This document shows positions 24,583-34,332 of a DNA stretch of 64,000 nucleotides, in pieces; position 1 is the first letter of the stretch, and every line of letters begins with the position of its first letter. Below the pieces are notes generated by a model. The model saw nothing but the letters and a program-made list of their open reading frames with translations. It made no database searches and was not told where the DNA came from. Source of the stretch: Erythrobacter sp. BLCC-B19 (GTDB lineage Bacteria > Pseudomonadota > Alphaproteobacteria > Sphingomonadales > Sphingomonadaceae); contig NZ_CP117516.1 in the NCBI RefSeq assembly GCF_028621955.1, forward strand, positions 890,001 through 954,000. Direction: 5' to 3'. A program made the position numbers and the translations under genes.

Positions 24583-27366
24583 TCAGAACTTCAGCCCGAA
24601 CGCCTTGTAGGTCGCCGCCAGCGAGGGGCGCATCTTGAGCGCGAGGGCGATTTCGTCCTTGCCGCTCTTGTCGCCCATCTGGGTCAGGATGATCCCGCGC
24701 AGCAGGCGGGTTTCGACCTGATAGGGCTCGGCCAACAGCGCGGCATCGGCATCGGCCTTGGCCGCCGCCAGATTGCCCAGCCGCAGATGCGCCATCGCCC
24801 GGCTATCGAGCGCGGAGGGTGCATTGTCGCTCTTTTCGACCGCCTTGGTGCAGGCTTCCAGCCGCGCTTCGTCCATCTTCGACCAGATCGCCGCCTGCCA
24901 GCACAGGCTGTTGAGCAAGGCGCCATCGGCAGGCCGCTGGGCGATCATGTCGTCCAGCAGGTCGAGCCCTTCGGTCGCCGCGCCCTGCCAGCCCAGCGCG
25001 GTCGCCATGACCGCCACGCCTTCCCCGCGCTCCTTGGTGAGGGCATCGAAATCCTCGGCCAGCATCACGCCCTCATCGGGACGCCCCAGAAGGCCGAGCA
25101 ATTCGATCTGGTCGTAATAGGTTTCGCCATCGGGCTGCAGCGCTTCGGCCTCGACCAGGTCGGCGAGTGCGCCTTCAAGATCGCCCAGCTCGCGTTTGAG
25201 GCTGGCGCGGGCGAGGATGAGATCGCGCGAATCCTCGATCTTCATCGCTGCCTCGATGTCGGCCAGCGCCCCGGCGTGATCATAGACCCCCATGCGGAAC
25301 CACGCGCGGTTGATCAGCTGGTAGGATTCGTCCGGCTTGGCCGCCGCAATCGCCTTGGCATAAAGCGCCTCGATCGCGGACAGGCGCGCGCGATCCTTGC
25401 CGAAATACTGCCACAGCTCGCGCACTTCGCCTGCCGAGCGAAGCACCGGCAATTGCCGGTCGAACCGGTTGAGTTCGCGCCGGGCCGTCCCGATGCCTTC
25501 GGCGGGAAGTTCTTCATTGAGGCTGCGCATCGACTGGGTGACGGTGAAGCGCCGGCCATCAAGCGAGGCGGTCGAGGCCAGTTCGACCCCGCCGATGGTC
25601 GCAGCCACCGGGGCGGTCGCGCCTTCGAGCTTCACGTTGGCATCATCGGACGGCAGCAAGACTTCGGCCGTGCTGCTGAAATAGACCGGCCCGGCCAGCC
25701 GCAGCGGGATCTTGCGCCACGCGGCCCGCGCGCGGTCAGCCTCGAACCCGACATCGCGCGCTGCCTGTGCGGGGAGTTCGAAGCGGTAATCGCTGCCGTC
25801 ACGGCTCCAGGTGCTGGTCATCACCCCGCGCGCGGTGACGGTGGCGAGGCCCGCTTCGGCATCATAGCGCACCGCATTGTCGATCACCTGCGCATCGCCG
25901 AGCACCTCCTCGACCGCGTTGATCACGGCATCCTTGACCATTTCCGGGCTGCCCTGATCGGCGATCGCCCGCCAGCGCGAACCCATCGTGCCGCGATATT
26001 CGATGGTCACATCATAGACCGCAGGCACGCGCAGCCCCGCGCTGTGATCGAGCTTGAGGTTGACCACCCGGTCGGGGGTCGATTGCACGCGCACGTCGAA
26101 GGGCATCAGATCCGCCCCCTCATCGCGCAGCGGCAACCCGTGGAAGAAGCGCGGCACTTCGTCGATGGTGGCGATCCGCACGCCCGAGGTGGTGCCATCG
26201 AGCCAGTAGTTCTTGCCGCCGATCACCGCGCGCACGATCACGTGATCGAAATTGCCGGGCATGGGGGTGAGGAGCGGCAAGGCATCGCCGCCCTCGGACC
26301 GAACCAGCACCGGCTCGGCCTCGATGCCCAATTCACGCAGCATGGTCAGCAGCAGCAGCGACTTGGCCTTGCAGTCGCCGAAGCGCTTTTCCCAGGTCTC
26401 CTCGGGGGTCTGCGGGATGTAATTGCCGCCTTCCATCCCGTTCATCAGGTAGCTGATGTCGTCCTGCACCACCCTGAGCGCCATCGCCGCGCGGGTCAGC
26501 GGATCGCTGCTTGCCTTGGCGATCCCGGCAACGCGGCCAGCCAGATCGCCGCCCGGCTTGATCTGCCCGGCGGTCTGGTAATGCTTGGCATGGTTGCGCG
26601 AGACCGCAGCCCAATCGGCATAGGTCGACACCTGCATCAACTCGCCAAGCTGGAAGCGCGAGGGGGCATCACCCGGCATTTCGTCGCCTTCGGGCGCGGG
26701 GAGCGTCGCCGTCCAGGTCAGGAACCCGTCCTTGGCGACCGGTTCGGGCAGCACAGCCTTGCCGAGCTTCAGGCGCTTGACCGCCATCCCTTCGGGCCAT
26801 GACACCGCGACCCGCCCCTGCTGAAGCGGGAAGGGCGCGGAAATCAGCCCCGCCTGCCATTGCACGTTTTCAGCCATCGCCTGATCGGACAGGGTGATCG
26901 AATAGCTCAGCCGCAGCACATCGCCGAGCTTGGCGCCCGGCACCGGCATGGTCGCGGTCAGCGCGCCGCTGACAAGGCGGCTTTCAAGCCCCGCCTCGCG
27001 CCGCAGCACCTCGAACTTCGCCCCATCCTTCAGCACATCGATCACCGTGCCGTCCCGGATCAGCTCGACCCGGTGGATGATGAGATCGCCCTTGTCGGGC
27101 ATCCAGCTGGCAGTCAGCGTCCCGAACTGGGTGAGCGCCTCGGGCGAATCGAGCGCGACTGCGGTATCGGCAAAGGTCCACAACCGGCCCTCCTCGATCC
27201 GCGCCTGCTGGTCGAGCAGCACGATGATGGTGTTGGCATCGGCCTTTTTCGGCGCAACCGTAGCGGCATCGACCCAGGCAGGCGCCTTGTCGTAGATCAC
27301 CGTGTCGCCAGCATGGGCCGCCACACTGGCGGTTCCGGCAAGCAAGGCCGCGGCGAGATAGCGCAT
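24583..27366 (-). CDS. DUF3857 / transglutaminase / TPR protein
   Basis: 927 residues with a signal peptide (MRYLAAALLAGTASVAAHA). Order: a DUF3857 beta domain (about residues 40-230), then a transglutaminase-like domain with the triad Cys in FGDCKAKSLL, His in GNFDHVIVRA and Asp in YWLDGTTSG, then a DUF3858-type beta region, and a C-terminal set of TPR helices from about residue 650. It is an exported protein of unknown target; members of this family are common in Sphingomonadales and Bacteroidetes. Start at 27366 behind AGGGAGAC; the ATG at 27387 is less likely. It is convergent with fliA. Confidence 0.85.
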   Translation of the reverse strand: MRYLAAALLAGTASVAAHAGDTVIYDKAPAWVDAATVAPKKADANTIIVLLDQQARIEEGRLWTFADTAVALDSPEALTQFGTLTASWMPDKGDLIIHRVELIRDGTVIDVLKDGAKFEVLRREAGLESRLVSGALTATMPVPGAKLGDVLRLSYSITLSDQAMAENVQWQAGLISAPFPLQQGRVAVSWPEGMAVKRLKLGKAVLPEPVAKDGFLTWTATLPAPEGDEMPGDAPSRFQLGELMQVSTYADWAAVSRNHAKHYQTAGQIKPGGDLAGRVAGIAKASSDPLTRAAMALRVVQDDISYLMNGMEGGNYIPQTPEETWEKRFGDCKAKSLLLLTMLRELGIEAEPVLVRSEGGDALPLLTPMPGNFDHVIVRAVIGGKNYWLDGTTSGVRIATIDEVPRFFHGLPLRDEGADLMPFDVRVQSTPDRVVNLKLDHSAGLRVPAVYDVTIEYRGTMGSRWRAIADQGSPEMVKDAVINAVEEVLGDAQVIDNAVRYDAEAGLATVTARGVMTSTWSRDGSDYRFELPAQAARDVGFEADRARAAWRKIPLRLAGPVYFSSTAEVLLPSDDANVKLEGATAPVAATIGGVELASTASLDGRRFTVTQSMRSLNEELPAEGIGTARRELNRFDRQLPVLRSAGEVRELWQYFGKDRARLSAIEALYAKAIAAAKPDESYQLINRAWFRMGVYDHAGALADIEAAMKIEDSRDLILARASLKRELGDLEGALADLVEAEALQPDGETYYDQIELLGLLGRPDEGVMLAEDFDALTKERGEGVAVMATALGWQGAATEGLDLLDDMIAQRPADGALLNSLCWQAAIWSKMDEARLEACTKAVEKSDNAPSALDSRAMAHLRLGNLAAAKADADAALLAEPYQVETRLLRGIILTQMGDKSGKDEIALALKMRPSLAATYKAFGLKF

Positions 27367-27468
27367 CAAAAGTCTCCCTGTTTTCAAGGCGCAGACTAGC
27401 GCGGCTGATGGATATTGCTAGTGGGCGTATGTGCGATTGGCCGGTCTAAGGGCAGGATCGCCGGGGGA

Positions 27469-28443
27469 ATGCGAAAACGGGCCATGCTGGGCAGGATCAC
27501 CAACAATTTCGCCGCGCTGACGCTGGCGGGCGTGGCGTGCGCGTGGTTCTATCCGCCCGCCTTCACCTGGATGACCGACGGCAGCATCCGCTTTGCCGGC
27601 CAGCCGCTCCTGAGCCTGGCGCTGGGCCTCATCATGCTGGCAATGGGCCTGACGCTGACCTTCGAGGATTACCGCAGCCTGACCAGGATGCCGCGCGCGC
27701 TGCTGGCAGGGGTCGGTCTGCAATTCACCATCATGCCGCTGTCGGGCTTTGCCGTGGCGAAGGTGCTGGGGCTGGAGCCGGGGCTGGCGGTCGGCCTGAT
27801 CCTTGTCGCCTGCTGCCCCGGGGGCACCGCGTCGAACATCGTCACCTATATAGCCCGCGGTCACGTGGCACTTTCGGTGGCGATGACGATGGCCTCGACG
27901 CTGGCCGCGGTAGTGCTGACCCCGCTGCTGACCGGGTGGCTGGCCGGGGCTTACGTCGAGATCGACCGGCTGAACCTGCTCGTCCAGATGGTTGGCGTGG
28001 TGCTGGTGCCGGTGGTGCTGGGCACCCTGCTCAACCGACTCTTCCCGCGCGCGGCCGAGGCGGTGAACGGGGTGCTGCCGCTGGTCGCAATCGTGCTGGT
28101 GGTGCTGATCGTGGGCGGGATCGTCGGCGGCTCCAAGGCGCAAATCATGGAGCACGCAGGGGTGCTGCTGCTGGCGACCTTCCTGCTGCACGCACTGGGC
28201 TTTGCACTGGGCTACCTTCTGGCCCGCGTACTGGGGCTGGGCGAGGTGGAAGCGCGCACGATCAGCATTGAGGTGGGGATGCAGAATTCGGGTCTCGGTT
28301 CGGGCCTCGCAAAAACCCCCGCCTTCGCCGCGCAGTTCGCCAACGCGACGCAAGCCGCCCTCGCGCCCGTGCCCGCCGCGATCTCGGCGGTGTGGCACGT
28401 GCTGATCGGGAGCCTGCTCGCGGGGATCTGGCGGCGGCGATAG
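27469..28443 (+). CDS. BASS-family sodium symporter
   Basis: About 324 residues and nine to ten membrane helices. It contains ACCPGGTASNIVTYIARGHV and IEVGMQNSGLGSGLA, the two conserved sodium-binding crossover regions of the bile acid:sodium symporter family. It probably imports an organic anion; the substrate is not predictable. An in-frame TTG at 27415 and an ATG at 27484 are alternative starts. It ends two bases before a long inverted repeat. Confidence 0.88.
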   Translation: MRKRAMLGRITNNFAALTLAGVACAWFYPPAFTWMTDGSIRFAGQPLLSLALGLIMLAMGLTLTFEDYRSLTRMPRALLAGVGLQFTIMPLSGFAVAKVLGLEPGLAVGLILVACCPGGTASNIVTYIARGHVALSVAMTMASTLAAVVLTPLLTGWLAGAYVEIDRLNLLVQMVGVVLVPVVLGTLLNRLFPRAAEAVNGVLPLVAIVLVVLIVGGIVGGSKAQIMEHAGVLLLATFLLHALGFALGYLLARVLGLGEVEARTISIEVGMQNSGLGSGLAKTPAFAAQFANATQAALAPVPAAISAVWHVLIGSLLAGIWRRR

Positions 28444-28444
28444 T

Positions 28445-28525
28445 CGTCATCCCGGCGAAGGCCGGGACCCAGAGCGGCAGGCGCCGCCCCTGACCCACTG
28501 GGCCCCGGCCTTCGCCGGGGTGACG
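28445..28525. repeat. Long inverted repeat between convergent genes
   Basis: Two arms of 28 bases (28445-28472 and 28498-28525) pair with only two mismatches around a 25-base centre that has its own small hairpin. Each arm contains CCCGGCGAAGGCCGGG. Elements of this type, beginning GTCATCCCGGCGAAGGC, are dispersed in many alphaproteobacterial genomes. Between convergent genes it can also act as a two-way transcription block. Only one copy is in this window. Confidence 0.8.
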
Positions 28526-28526
28526 A

Positions 28527-29813
28527 TCAGGAGAATTGGCCCCGCTTCGGCCCGAGATAGCCGAACAGATAGGCCCCCACTTTCCGCATCTGGATCTCCT
28601 CGCTGCCTTCCGTGATCCGATACCGGCGGTGGTGGCGGTAGATGTGCTCGAAGGGCTTGTGGCGCGAATAGCCAATGCCGCCGTGGACCTGCATCGCCCG
28701 GTCGGCCGCCTCGCACACCAGCCGGTTCGCCCAGTAATTGCACATCGAGACCTTGTCGGAGATGGTCTTCTCGATCTGCTCGTGGGGCATATTGTCCATC
28801 TCCCACGCGGTCTTGAAGATCAGGAGCCGCAGCATTTCCGCCTGCGTCGCCAGTTCCACCAGCGGGAACTGGATACCCTGATTGCGGGCCAATTCCTCTC
28901 CGAAGGGCTTCCTCTCCCGCGCGTATTTGACGCTCTCGTCGATGCAGTAGAGCGCCGCGCCGCAGCTTGACGCCGCCTGCCGGATGCGGTTCTGGTGGAC
29001 GAAGCTCTGCGCCAGCGCGAGGCCGCGGCCTTCCACGCCGAGGATCGCGCTATCGGGCACCCAGACGTTGGTCACGCTGAGGCGCGGGTGATCGGTGGGC
29101 ATGTTGAAGGTCCACATCCACTCCTCGATTGCGAGGCCGGGGGTGGGGTTGGGGACGAGGAAGCAGGTGATCCCGCTCGCGTCCCCCGCGCTTCCGCTGG
29201 TGCGCGCGAACATCGCGCAGTGGGTGGCGACGTGCATCCCGGTGATCCACATCTTCTCGCCGTTGATCAGCCAGCCGTCGACCCCATCGCGGGTCTCGCG
29301 CACGGCATGGGTCTCCATGTGGGTGGCGTCCGATCCGTGATGCGGTTCGGTCAACCCGAAGGCGACGCGCCGCGTGCGCTCGAAGCCGCCGAGGATGAAT
29401 TCCTGTTTCTGCTCCTCCGTCCCCCACTGGTCGAACATGGCGACGAAGGGGAAGTTGCCGACGATGCTGTGCTCGTTCTGGAGATCGTTGTGCAGCCCGA
29501 GGCCAGCCCGCGCAAAGTGCTCGCGGATCACCGCCATCCAGAGGTTGCTGCCGTCCTTGCCGCCATAGCGCTTGGGCGCGGAGAAGCGCCAATGGCCCGC
29601 CTTGTCCGCGCGGCGGGTGGCCTCTTTCAGCAGTTCCTCCCACTCGTGCCGGGGCAACCCGCCCGCTTCGAAGTCCGTCCGCGCATATTCGCGGCGGTGG
29701 TCGAAGAAGCGGATGTTGTCGTCCTGCTGCTCCAGGGGCTTGATCTCGGCGGCGATGAAGGCGTCGAGTTCGTCGAGGTAGGCTTGCAGGTCGGGGGGAA
29801 GCGCGAAGTCCAT
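28527..29813 (-). CDS. Acyl-CoA dehydrogenase
   Basis: 428 residues, a complete FAD flavoenzyme: N-terminal helical domain, middle beta domain with RVAFGLTEPHHGSDATHMET and WLINGEKMWITGMHVA, and C-terminal helices with RKPFGEELARNQGIQFPLVE and AMQVHGGIGYSRHKPFEHIY. It introduces the alpha-beta double bond in an acyl-CoA. The sequence type is the one often paired with a phosphotransferase gene, as here. It starts three bases after the phosphotransferase stop, so M48 protease, phosphotransferase and dehydrogenase form one operon. Substrate unknown. Confidence 0.92.
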   Translation of the reverse strand: MDFALPPDLQAYLDELDAFIAAEIKPLEQQDDNIRFFDHRREYARTDFEAGGLPRHEWEELLKEATRRADKAGHWRFSAPKRYGGKDGSNLWMAVIREHFARAGLGLHNDLQNEHSIVGNFPFVAMFDQWGTEEQKQEFILGGFERTRRVAFGLTEPHHGSDATHMETHAVRETRDGVDGWLINGEKMWITGMHVATHCAMFARTSGSAGDASGITCFLVPNPTPGLAIEEWMWTFNMPTDHPRLSVTNVWVPDSAILGVEGRGLALAQSFVHQNRIRQAASSCGAALYCIDESVKYARERKPFGEELARNQGIQFPLVELATQAEMLRLLIFKTAWEMDNMPHEQIEKTISDKVSMCNYWANRLVCEAADRAMQVHGGIGYSRHKPFEHIYRHHRRYRITEGSEEIQMRKVGAYLFGYLGPKRGQFS

Positions 29814-29816
29814 GGG

Positions 29817-31160
29817 TTATTCCTCTCCAAGCCACTTCTTCCGCGCCGCTTTGAGCGCAGGGTATTTGGGAACGTCTGCGCTCAACTTTTGTAGTGCCGA
29901 CGATCTCAAGTCAGCTAGCAATCCCGATGATTTGACCGATTTCTCGCCCACCAAGAGTGCCTCCGACAGCAGGTAGTCGCCTGGATAGTGCAGCAGGTCA
30001 TCCTCACGGGCGATCATGCCAAGTGCGTTCCGTGCGACCGCCAATTGAAAGCGGTCATGCCCGGTCAGCTTGTCCTTCAGGGTATCGAGCCACTCGGCGA
30101 TGGCGGTAGCCATCTCCGCCTGATTGGCCTCGCCGAGATAAGTGCAGGACATATCGGGGAGGACAACTGGCCGTCCCCGCTCTTCCTCCGACGCGTCCTC
30201 CTCCAGCAGCAGCAGCAGATCGAGCTCCTGCTCGCTCGTCCGGCGCGAGATCACCACGCGTTCAAGCATCCGGTCGGCGCCCGAGCGCCATTGCGCCGCC
30301 ATCTTGAGGCAGCCCAATGCCCACCACACGGTGCGGTAGATCGTCCAGAAGCGGAAGCGCGCCGGGTCGATGGTGACCCCTGCCTCAGCCTCGTAGGCGG
30401 CGATGTAGTCCGCGAAGCTCCCCAGCCCCAGCGCAGGACGGTCGTAGCGGGCGAAGCGCCACACGGCCATGCAGCCGAAGGCGAGGTCTTCGTGGTGATC
30501 GCCGAAATGGGCGATTTCCCAGTCGAGCACGCCGGTCAGGTGCGAGCCTTCGACCAGCAGATTGCCCATGCGGTAATCGCCATGGTTGAGGACGGGTTCG
30601 ACTTCAGGCGGGCAATTATCCTCCAGCCACTTCAGGCCGAGCGCGATGATCGGGCGATCCCCGCCCGCGTCCATGAACTGCTGTTTGAGATCAGCGATGG
30701 CGGCGCGGTAGTCCATCACCGGCACGCCTTCGGGCACATCGGCCTGCCTCAGCCGGTGGATGCGCGCCAAGTCGCGGGCAATGCCGCGCAGCAGCCCGTC
30801 GGGGTCGTCGCAGGCCAGAATGACCTTGGGATCAGCCGTCCCCGGCAGCGCGCGCATGACGAAGCCGCTCCCGAGGCCGTCCGCCTCCTCCAGCACTGCC
30901 ACCACTTGCGGAGCGGTCACGCCCTTGGCGCGGGCGGCCTCGATCAGCGCGGCCTCGGTGGAATGCCCGTAAGGCCGCCCCTCCATGAAGGCGAGGCTCG
31001 GCGCGCGGCGCAACACGTAATCGCAGCCACCAGCTGCAAACCGCCAGCTCTCCATCACCGCCCCGCCGGTCAGGCGCTGCGGCTCGCCCGCCAGCAGCCC
31101 CAGCCCGGCGCGGGCACACAGCCGCGCCAGCCCTTCGTGCAACGTCCCGGTATCGATCAC
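29817..31160 (-). CDS. Phosphotransferase (APH) fused to DUF6285-type tail
   Basis: 447 residues. Residues 1-320 are an aminoglycoside phosphotransferase/choline kinase-type fold with the Brenner motif LNHGDYRMGNLLV and the metal site GVLDWEIAHFGD. The last 110 residues are a separate helical domain (MATAIAEWLDTLKDKLTGHD...) like the DUF6285 tail of acyl-CoA-dehydrogenase-linked kinases. Such proteins next to acyl-CoA dehydrogenases are thought to act in fatty or hydroxy acid breakdown, as with human ACAD10/11. The tail DNA (29817-30160) looks lower in GC than the kinase part. GTG start overlaps the M48 stop. Confidence 0.85.
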   Translation of the reverse strand: MIDTGTLHEGLARLCARAGLGLLAGEPQRLTGGAVMESWRFAAGGCDYVLRRAPSLAFMEGRPYGHSTEAALIEAARAKGVTAPQVVAVLEEADGLGSGFVMRALPGTADPKVILACDDPDGLLRGIARDLARIHRLRQADVPEGVPVMDYRAAIADLKQQFMDAGGDRPIIALGLKWLEDNCPPEVEPVLNHGDYRMGNLLVEGSHLTGVLDWEIAHFGDHHEDLAFGCMAVWRFARYDRPALGLGSFADYIAAYEAEAGVTIDPARFRFWTIYRTVWWALGCLKMAAQWRSGADRMLERVVISRRTSEQELDLLLLLEEDASEEERGRPVVLPDMSCTYLGEANQAEMATAIAEWLDTLKDKLTGHDRFQLAVARNALGMIAREDDLLHYPGDYLLSEALLVGEKSVKSSGLLADLRSSALQKLSADVPKYPALKAARKKWLGEE

Positions 31161-31927
31161 TTGATCAGCTTGCGCATCCGCTTGGCGCGCTTGGCCGGGT
31201 CGGGGTGGGTCTTGAGCAGCCCGATCCCGCCTCCGCTGCCCAAGGCCGCCAGCTTGTCCATCGCGGTCGCGCAGGCCGCTTGCGGATAGCCGCGCGCCTT
31301 CATGAAGGTCAGCGCGTAATCATCCGCCTGCGTCTCGGCCGCCTGCGAATATTGCGCATAGACCACATTCTGGAGCAGCGCGCCGAGCTGCGAATTGGTG
31401 AAGTTGCGCACCCCGCTGCTGGCCGTGCCTGCCACGCTCAATGCCGCATCCTGCTGCAAGGCGCGCTTCATGCGCTTGGCCCCGTGTTCGAGCTTCACAT
31501 GACCGATCTCATGCCCGATCACGCAGCGCACTTCGTCATCGGTCATCTTATCCATCAGGCCGGAATAGACCCGCACCGTCCCGTCTCCCATGGCGAAGGC
31601 GTTGACCTCGTCCACCAGGTAGGCCTTGATGTCGAGCGTAAGGCCATCATAGGCATCGAGCCCCTTGGTCAGATTGGCCAGCCGCACCGCATAGGGGTTC
31701 TTGGCGGGGGCCAGCGGGTTCTGCTTGTCCATCTCGTCGGACATCTGCCCGAAATAGGCGACGATCTCCGCGTCGGAGACGGTGGCGGCCTGAATCACCT
31801 TCTGGCCTGCCCCCATGATGTCATTGAGGCTCTGCGAATGAGCCGGGGCGAGCAGCGCTCCCCCGGCCAATCCGGCGACAGCAAACACCGGCACGGCAGC
31901 GGCCAACAGTCTGATAGCTTTACGCAT
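31157..31927 (-). CDS. M48-family metalloprotease
   Basis: 256 residues with a signal peptide (ending LLAPAHS). It has the zinc motif HEIGH (CVIGHEIGHVKLEHG) and the third ligand Glu in AAETQADDYALTFM. This is the short periplasmic type related to YggG/LoiP and BepA, involved in envelope protein quality control. The ATG at 31927 has AGGGAGG at the right distance; the ATG at 31933 is too close to it. First gene of the M48-phosphotransferase-dehydrogenase operon. Confidence 0.9.
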   Translation of the reverse strand: MRKAIRLLAAAVPVFAVAGLAGGALLAPAHSQSLNDIMGAGQKVIQAATVSDAEIVAYFGQMSDEMDKQNPLAPAKNPYAVRLANLTKGLDAYDGLTLDIKAYLVDEVNAFAMGDGTVRVYSGLMDKMTDDEVRCVIGHEIGHVKLEHGAKRMKRALQQDAALSVAGTASSGVRNFTNSQLGALLQNVVYAQYSQAAETQADDYALTFMKARGYPQAACATAMDKLAALGSGGGIGLLKTHPDPAKRAKRMRKLIK

Positions 31928-31976
31928 GATCATCCCCTCCCTCTGCCATGCAGGGTGCCTGCCAAAGGGCGTTTGA

Positions 31977-33404
31977 TCAAGCCGGGACGTTGTCCTTCTT
32001 GACGGTGATCACCTGCGCATAGGTGAACTCCTTGAGGCCTTCCTTGCCGTATTCTGCGCCAAAGCCCGACTGCTTGTGCCCGCCAAACGGCGCGAAGGGC
32101 GAGAGGTGGAGGTATTCATTGACCCATACCGTGCCGGTTTCGAGCTGCTCGGCGATCTCCACGCCCTTTTCCGGGTTGCCGGTCCACACCGCGCCGGCGA
32201 GGCCATATTCCGAGTTGTTGGCGCGGGCGATGACTTCCTCTTCGGTCGAGAACTTCATCAGCGGCATGACCGGGCCGAACTGTTCCTCAGCGACGATGCG
32301 CGCGTCTTCGGGCGGGTTGTCGAGGATGGTCAGCGGCACGAAGTAGCCGGTGCCCGAGGGATCGACATTGCCGCCGAGCAGGAACTTGTAGCCGTTCGAC
32401 TTGGCGTCCTCGATCAGCTCGAGCACGCGGTCATACTGCTTCTTGTTCTGGATCGGGCCGACGCCGGTGCCCTGCTCGCTGCCGTCGCCGACCTTCACGG
32501 TCTTGGCATACTCGACGATCGCGGCGCTGAGTTCATCATAGATGTCCTCGTGGATGTAGACGCGCTTGGCCGCGACGCAGATCTGCCCGGCGTTGGAGAA
32601 GCTCGACCAGAACAGCTGCTCGGCGACCTTCTTGGGATCGGCATCGGGCAGCACGATCGAAGCATCGTTGCCGCCCAGTTCCAGCGTGATGCGCTTGAGG
32701 TCGGCCGAGGCGCCTTCCATGATCTTCTTCCCCGTCGCGGTCGAGCCGGTGAAGGTGATCTTGTCGATATCGGGGTGGCTGGTGATCAGCGGGCCGAGGT
32801 CGTCCTCACCCGTGATGATGTTGACCACGCCCGCGGGCACCTTGTCCGCGATCAGCTCGGCGATCTTGAGGGTGGTGAGCGGGGTGAAGGGCGAGGGCTT
32901 GAGCACGATGGTGCAGCCCGAGAGCATCGCGGGGACGATCTTCTGGATCGCCATCATCACCGGGAAGTTCCACGGCACGATGCCGCCGACCACGCCCACC
33001 GGCACGCGGCGGGTGCGGCTGAGGCGGGTGTCGCTGTCCTCGTTCACTTCGTCATCGAGACTGAGGGTCGATTGCGCCGCGCTCATGGCGGCTGCGCCAT
33101 AGATTTCGCCGCGCGCCTGATCGTGGGGCTTGCCCTGCTCGCTGGTCAGCAGGCGGTAGAGTTCTTCCGCATTGGCCTTGATCGCGCCCGAAATCGCCAT
33201 GATCGCGGCGCGGCGTTCTTCGATGGGGGTGTTCTTCCAGATCTTGAAGGCAGCGCGGGCAGCGGCGACCGCCTTGTCGAGCTCGGCCTTGCCGCAATGG
33301 GGCACCTGGCCGATCACCTGCTCGTTGGCGGGGTTCACCACGTCGAGCCAGCGGTCGGTTGCCACCATCTCGCCGCCGATAAGGTTCTTGTACTGGGTGA
33401 CCAT
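31977..33404 (-). CDS. NAD(P)-dependent aldehyde dehydrogenase
   Basis: 475 residues, full length. Cofactor region VPWNFPVMM and FTGSTATGKKI; catalytic Glu in LELGGND; nucleophile Cys276 in NAGQICVAAKR; C-terminal FAPFGGHKQSGFG. It oxidises an aldehyde to the acid. ATG at 33404 with GAGAGGA upstream; the frame is open to 33485 but without a site. It is divergent from the GST gene. Confidence 0.94.
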   Translation of the reverse strand: MVTQYKNLIGGEMVATDRWLDVVNPANEQVIGQVPHCGKAELDKAVAAARAAFKIWKNTPIEERRAAIMAISGAIKANAEELYRLLTSEQGKPHDQARGEIYGAAAMSAAQSTLSLDDEVNEDSDTRLSRTRRVPVGVVGGIVPWNFPVMMAIQKIVPAMLSGCTIVLKPSPFTPLTTLKIAELIADKVPAGVVNIITGEDDLGPLITSHPDIDKITFTGSTATGKKIMEGASADLKRITLELGGNDASIVLPDADPKKVAEQLFWSSFSNAGQICVAAKRVYIHEDIYDELSAAIVEYAKTVKVGDGSEQGTGVGPIQNKKQYDRVLELIEDAKSNGYKFLLGGNVDPSGTGYFVPLTILDNPPEDARIVAEEQFGPVMPLMKFSTEEEVIARANNSEYGLAGAVWTGNPEKGVEIAEQLETGTVWVNEYLHLSPFAPFGGHKQSGFGAEYGKEGLKEFTYAQVITVKKDNVPA

Positions 33405-33594
33405 GTTCGTGTCCTCTCTAACGAATGGGGGAGTCGTCTCTCTCCCGCGCAGGTTGGCGCGTTGCATTCGAAAACGCAATCGCAAGCTTTGCGCGGCACG
33501 CTAGCGCGAGGCATGGCGCGGATCACCTGACGATTGCGCTATTGCCGCACGCGCCTATGTGAGGCCACTGGCGCACACCGAGAGGAGTTCGAGA

Positions 33595-34299
33595 ATGACC
33601 GATACCCGCCCCGACCTCGTGATTTACGGCAGCCCGATCTCGCCCTTCGTGCGCAAGGTTGCAGGGGTGTGCATCGCCAAGGGCGCTCCCTACGAGGTCG
33701 AGGCGATCAACGTCTTCGCGCCCCCCGCCTGGTTCCATGACATCTCGCCGATGAAGCGCATTCCGGTGCTGCGCGACCGCAGCGTGGCTGAGGAAGGCGT
33801 GGCCGGCACCATCGCCGACAGTTCCGCGATCTGCGCCTTCATCGAGAAGAAGCACCCTGCGCCTGCGCTCTACCCGGACAACCCGATGGCGCTGGGCGAG
33901 GCGCTGTTCATCGAGGAATATGCCGACACTGCACTGGCGATGGCAGGGGGCTTGGGCATCTTCCGCCCGATCTTCTTCGCGATCACCAAGGGCGAGGAAC
34001 CGGGGCTCGACAAGGCGCGCGAGGCCTGGGCCAATCAACTGCCGCCGATCTTCGACGTGCTGGAAAAGCGCCTCGATGGCCGCGCCTTCTTTGCGGGCGA
34101 TGCCCTGTCGATTGCCGATATCACGGTGGCCTGCGTGCTGATGCAGATTTCACTGGTAGCCGAGACGCCGCTGGCGCGCTGGCCCGGTCTGGCCGCGCAT
34201 TTTGCCGCGATGCGAGGCCTGCCACTGGTGGCAGAGCCCTATGCGGCGGCGGAAAAGATGGTTCGCAAGGCCTTGCCGACGCCGTTCGACCTGACCTAA
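33595..34299 (+). CDS. Glutathione S-transferase family protein
   Basis: 234 residues. The N-terminal thioredoxin-like domain begins VIYGSPISPFVRKVAGVCIA, with Ser at the glutathione-activating position, and has MKRIPVLRD and DSSAICAFIE. The C-terminal part is all helical (FFAGDALSIADITVACVLM). It conjugates or carries glutathione; substrate unknown. Start at ATG 33595 behind AGGAG. Confidence 0.9.
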   Translation: MTDTRPDLVIYGSPISPFVRKVAGVCIAKGAPYEVEAINVFAPPAWFHDISPMKRIPVLRDRSVAEEGVAGTIADSSAICAFIEKKHPAPALYPDNPMALGEALFIEEYADTALAMAGGLGIFRPIFFAITKGEEPGLDKAREAWANQLPPIFDVLEKRLDGRAFFAGDALSIADITVACVLMQISLVAETPLARWPGLAAHFAAMRGLPLVAEPYAAAEKMVRKALPTPFDLT

Positions 34300-34332
34300 G
34301 GCGCTGAACACGAGAGAGGACAGGCAGGGCGC

